Assembly: GCA_002440235.1 (NCBI GenBank)
Contig: DJRZ01000018.1
Location: 1-7,009 of the forward strand
Reading direction: 5' to 3'
DNA from: Alphaproteobacteria bacterium UBA6347
GTDB taxonomy: Bacteria; Pseudomonadota; Alphaproteobacteria; CAAGCB01; CAG-977
DNA: 7,009 bases
Part shown: piece by piece, positions 5,478-7,009 of the stretch
Position numbering within the stretch: the first letter of the stretch is position 1
Layout of the letters: each line of letters opens with the position of its first letter
Notes under the pieces: model-generated
Databases searched by the model: none
Seen by the model: only the letters and a program-made list of their open reading frames with translations
What the model was told of the DNA's origin: nothing
Program-made: the position numbers and the translations under genes

Positions 5478-6807
5478 CGTCGTATTCCTCCGGAATCAGG
5501 TGATTATCCGACAAAGAAAAAACTTTCTCAATCAAAAAATCCTTTTTATTTCCGTATTTAGCCGTTACGGCGGGCGACAGGGCGGCGACCGCGGCGTCGT
5601 TTTTCCATTCGGCGCGGTCGGACAAAGCCATCAGCGCCAGCGCGGATTCCTCGATTTCCCCGACGCATTCGAACGGTTTGAACGCGTCAAGCCCCAGCAA
5701 CTTCCTGTAGCCCGCGATTTGGGCGGGATCGTTCAGCATATCCGTCCCGAAAACGCGCACCAGCCGCTCCTTTTCCATAAACGGCGCCAAAGCCAGAAAA
5801 ACGAACCGGCATTTGTCGCAATCGGCGCACCACCTGTCCAGCCGTTTGCGTTCGTCCAGCTTGAACGCTTTGTTGCAACTGGTGAACACGGCGTCGTATT
5901 TTCCGATTTTTGAAAACAGGAACGCGATCGCCAGTTCCGACAGCGGACGCAACAGGGAAAAATAGCGAAAATCGGGCATAACCGTCCGCGTCAGCGCGCG
6001 AAAAGCCCGTTCGAACTCGATCGATTTGCTCCACTGATGGTTGACGACTCGCCCGTCCTTTTCCGTGTTGCCGACGTTGGCGGAACGCTCGTTCGACAGG
6101 ACGGCGTCCGTAAAGTCGTACAAAACGGCGGCGCACATCAGAATGAAAGCGATGACGCCCGTGACGGGGACGTGTCCGTTCAGCGCGCCCCGCGCCTGTT
6201 CGTTCGCGGCGATCAGATCGGGCGAAATCCGGCGGCGCACCAGAACGGAGGGCAGTCCGGACGTTTCCATCGTTTCCCTGATCGGACGGGGCAGACCGAC
6301 CGAAAACAGCACGGGCGAAAAGCCCGCCGATTTCAGCGATTCGATCGACACGATCGAATCCTTTCCCCCGCCGACGGGAACGACGGTTCCCTTTTTCAGC
6401 CGGACGTCCGCCGTTTTGGCGCGGGCGGCGTCCGACCGCGGGAAAGAAATGCGCGGCGCGACGTTGTTGCGAAACGAAAATTCGCCCAGTCCGGCGGAAT
6501 AGAACAGATCGAAAAACGCCGCCTCCGCCCGCGTCATCTCGTCGTTGTCCAGCTTGATTTCGTCGGGAATGTACAGTTTGTAATAGCTGACGCCCGCGGC
6601 GAAATGCAGCAGACGCAGACACAAATCCAGCGCTTCGCGGCGTTTACCGTCCGTCAAAACGGGGGCGTTTTCAAACGTGATCGTTTCTTCGAACGTCATC
6701 GCGCCGTCGTTGAACGCGTAGCGCAAATGCGCCGTTTTCGTCGCTTCGTCGTAAAAACGGTCGGTGAAATGAAACGATTTGACTTGTTCGCGCGGTAAAA
6801 AAATCAT
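5407..6807 (-). CDS. murL: UDP-MurNAc-L-Ala-L-Glu epimerase (MurL)
   Basis: MurL uses ATP to invert the terminal L-Glu of UDP-MurNAc-L-Ala-L-Glu to D-Glu, releasing AMP and pyrophosphate, so the normal UDP-MurNAc-L-Ala-D-Glu intermediate forms without free D-Glu. The 466-aa protein shows a PP-loop (ATP pyrophosphatase type) VGGGKDS at residues 145-151. Other family-like blocks are AAGVSYYK (70-77), GLGEFSFRN (106-114), SNERSAN (238-244), HQWSKS (257-262), FTSCNK (308-313) and the cysteine cluster W326-C-x2-C330-x2-C333. I recognise the overall pattern as MurL; no database comparison was possible. The ATG at 6807 has GAGGG (6815-6819) seven bases upstream. It is soluble, with no signal peptide. 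The last 23 codons overlap murD2, giving a murL-murD2 operon read leftward. The two products catalyse consecutive steps, which supports both assignments. Confidence 0.9.
   Translation of the reverse strand: MIFLPREQVKSFHFTDRFYDEATKTAHLRYAFNDGAMTFEETITFENAPVLTDGKRREALDLCLRLLHFAAGVSYYKLYIPDEIKLDNDEMTRAEAAFFDLFYSAGLGEFSFRNNVAPRISFPRSDAARAKTADVRLKKGTVVPVGGGKDSIVSIESLKSAGFSPVLFSVGLPRPIRETMETSGLPSVLVRRRISPDLIAANEQARGALNGHVPVTGVIAFILMCAAVLYDFTDAVLSNERSANVGNTEKDGRVVNHQWSKSIEFERAFRALTRTVMPDFRYFSLLRPLSELAIAFLFSKIGKYDAVFTSCNKAFKLDERKRLDRWCADCDKCRFVFLALAPFMEKERLVRVFGTDMLNDPAQIAGYRKLLGLDAFKPFECVGEIEESALALMALSDRAEWKNDAAVAALSPAVTAKYGNKKDFLIEKVFSLSDNHLIPEEYDDVVKFFDQQTRHGMGLWRRGTGG
5487..5491 (-). promoter_or_regulatory. 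Ribosome binding site of murD2 inside murL
   Basis: GGAGG on the - strand lies 9 bases before the murD2 ATG and inside murL codons. It decides the murD2 start and implies that ribosomes finishing murL pass over the murD2 initiation site. Confidence 0.75.
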
Positions 6808-6897
6808 CGGTTCGCCCTCTGTTGAAAAAGCGGGAAAAAGGTAGCAGAATTACGCGCTTCGTTCAATCCCTTTACCTTTTAAAAACAATTCGGAAGC

Positions 6898-6903
6898 TAT
6901 ACT
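6898..6903 (+). promoter_or_regulatory. Possible -10 element for the truncated right-edge gene
   Basis: TATACT matches five of six -10 consensus bases and would start transcription near 6910, about 25 bases before the ATG at 6935. No convincing -35 box lies at 16-18 bases; the nearest T-rich candidate (TTTACC at 6871-6876) is 21 bases away. The intergenic region 6808-6934 must also carry the leftward murL promoter. A weak pair for it (TTGAAC, 17 bases, TACCTT, read on the - strand) exists but is not convincing. Confidence 0.4.
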
Positions 6904-6934
6904 TTTTCCCGTGTTTTTTACAAAAGAGGTCGTC

Positions 6935-7009
6935 ATGGCGATTGAAAAACAGGCGTTTAAAACAAAATCCGTCCTTTGCGCCGCCGTTCTGCTGGCGGGA
7001 ATGCTGGTC
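6935..7009 (+). CDS. N-terminus of a probable exported or membrane-anchored protein (truncated)
   Basis: Only 25 codons are inside the window and no stop is reached. The ATG has AAGAGG (6924-6929) five bases upstream. The peptide begins with a short charged segment containing four lysines (K5, K9, K11 and neighbours), then a hydrophobic run from V13 to V25 (VLCAAVLLAGMLV). That is the n-region plus h-region layout of a signal peptide or a single N-terminal membrane anchor. No lipobox cysteine or cleavage site is visible yet. It is divergent from murL, so it may belong to a separate unit. The family cannot be named from so little sequence. Confidence 0.65.
   Translation, partial: MAIEKQAFKTKSVLCAAVLLAGMLV

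Noticed and set aside
5687..6622. 311-codon frame on the - strand within murL, and + strand frames at 6037-6798
   Set aside because: Arg/Gly-rich or low-complexity shadows of the murL coding frame without ribosome binding sites or domains.

Overview
The window looks like chromosomal DNA from an alphaproteobacterium. The evidence is the DnaX protein (alphaproteobacterial-style C-terminal domain and a glycine-rich insertion inside the zinc module), the gene order SRP RNA-dnaX-ybaB-recR, and a small 4.5S-type SRP RNA. The exact lineage cannot be read from the sequence. No mobile element, CRISPR array or tRNA was seen.

Left part (1-1380): clearly AT-richer than the rest. It holds three small genes of no recognised family. 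Two are on the + strand: a 103-aa protein, and a 101-aa protein with three C-x-C-K motifs whose ribosome binding site lies in a long hairpin. The third is a 108-aa protein on the - strand, with its own near-consensus promoter and a terminator just after its stop. The layout of this third protein resembles an acyl carrier protein, but lysine sits where the phosphopantetheine serine would be expected.

Middle part (1346-4189, + strand): a sigma70-like promoter drives the SRP RNA gene (ffs). It is followed closely by dnaX (clamp loader tau subunit), ybaB (nucleoid-associated protein) and recR (recombination mediator). dnaX and ybaB overlap in an ATGA; recR begins 13 bases after ybaB. This is a conserved housekeeping cluster for protein targeting, replication and repair.

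Right part (4194-6807, - strand): murL followed by murD2, overlapping by 71 bases. I read this pair as the alternative peptidoglycan route in which MurD2 adds L-glutamate to UDP-MurNAc-L-Ala and MurL then epimerises that glutamate to D-Glu. This replaces the usual supply of free D-Glu by glutamate racemase (MurI). murD2 converges on recR with only 4 bases between stop codons.

Right edge (6808-7009): a divergent intergenic region with a TATACT -10-like element, then the first 25 codons of a + strand gene encoding a probable signal peptide or membrane anchor. That gene runs out of the window.

The metabolically most distinctive content is the MurD2-MurL pair. The least explained is the trio of small AT-rich genes.
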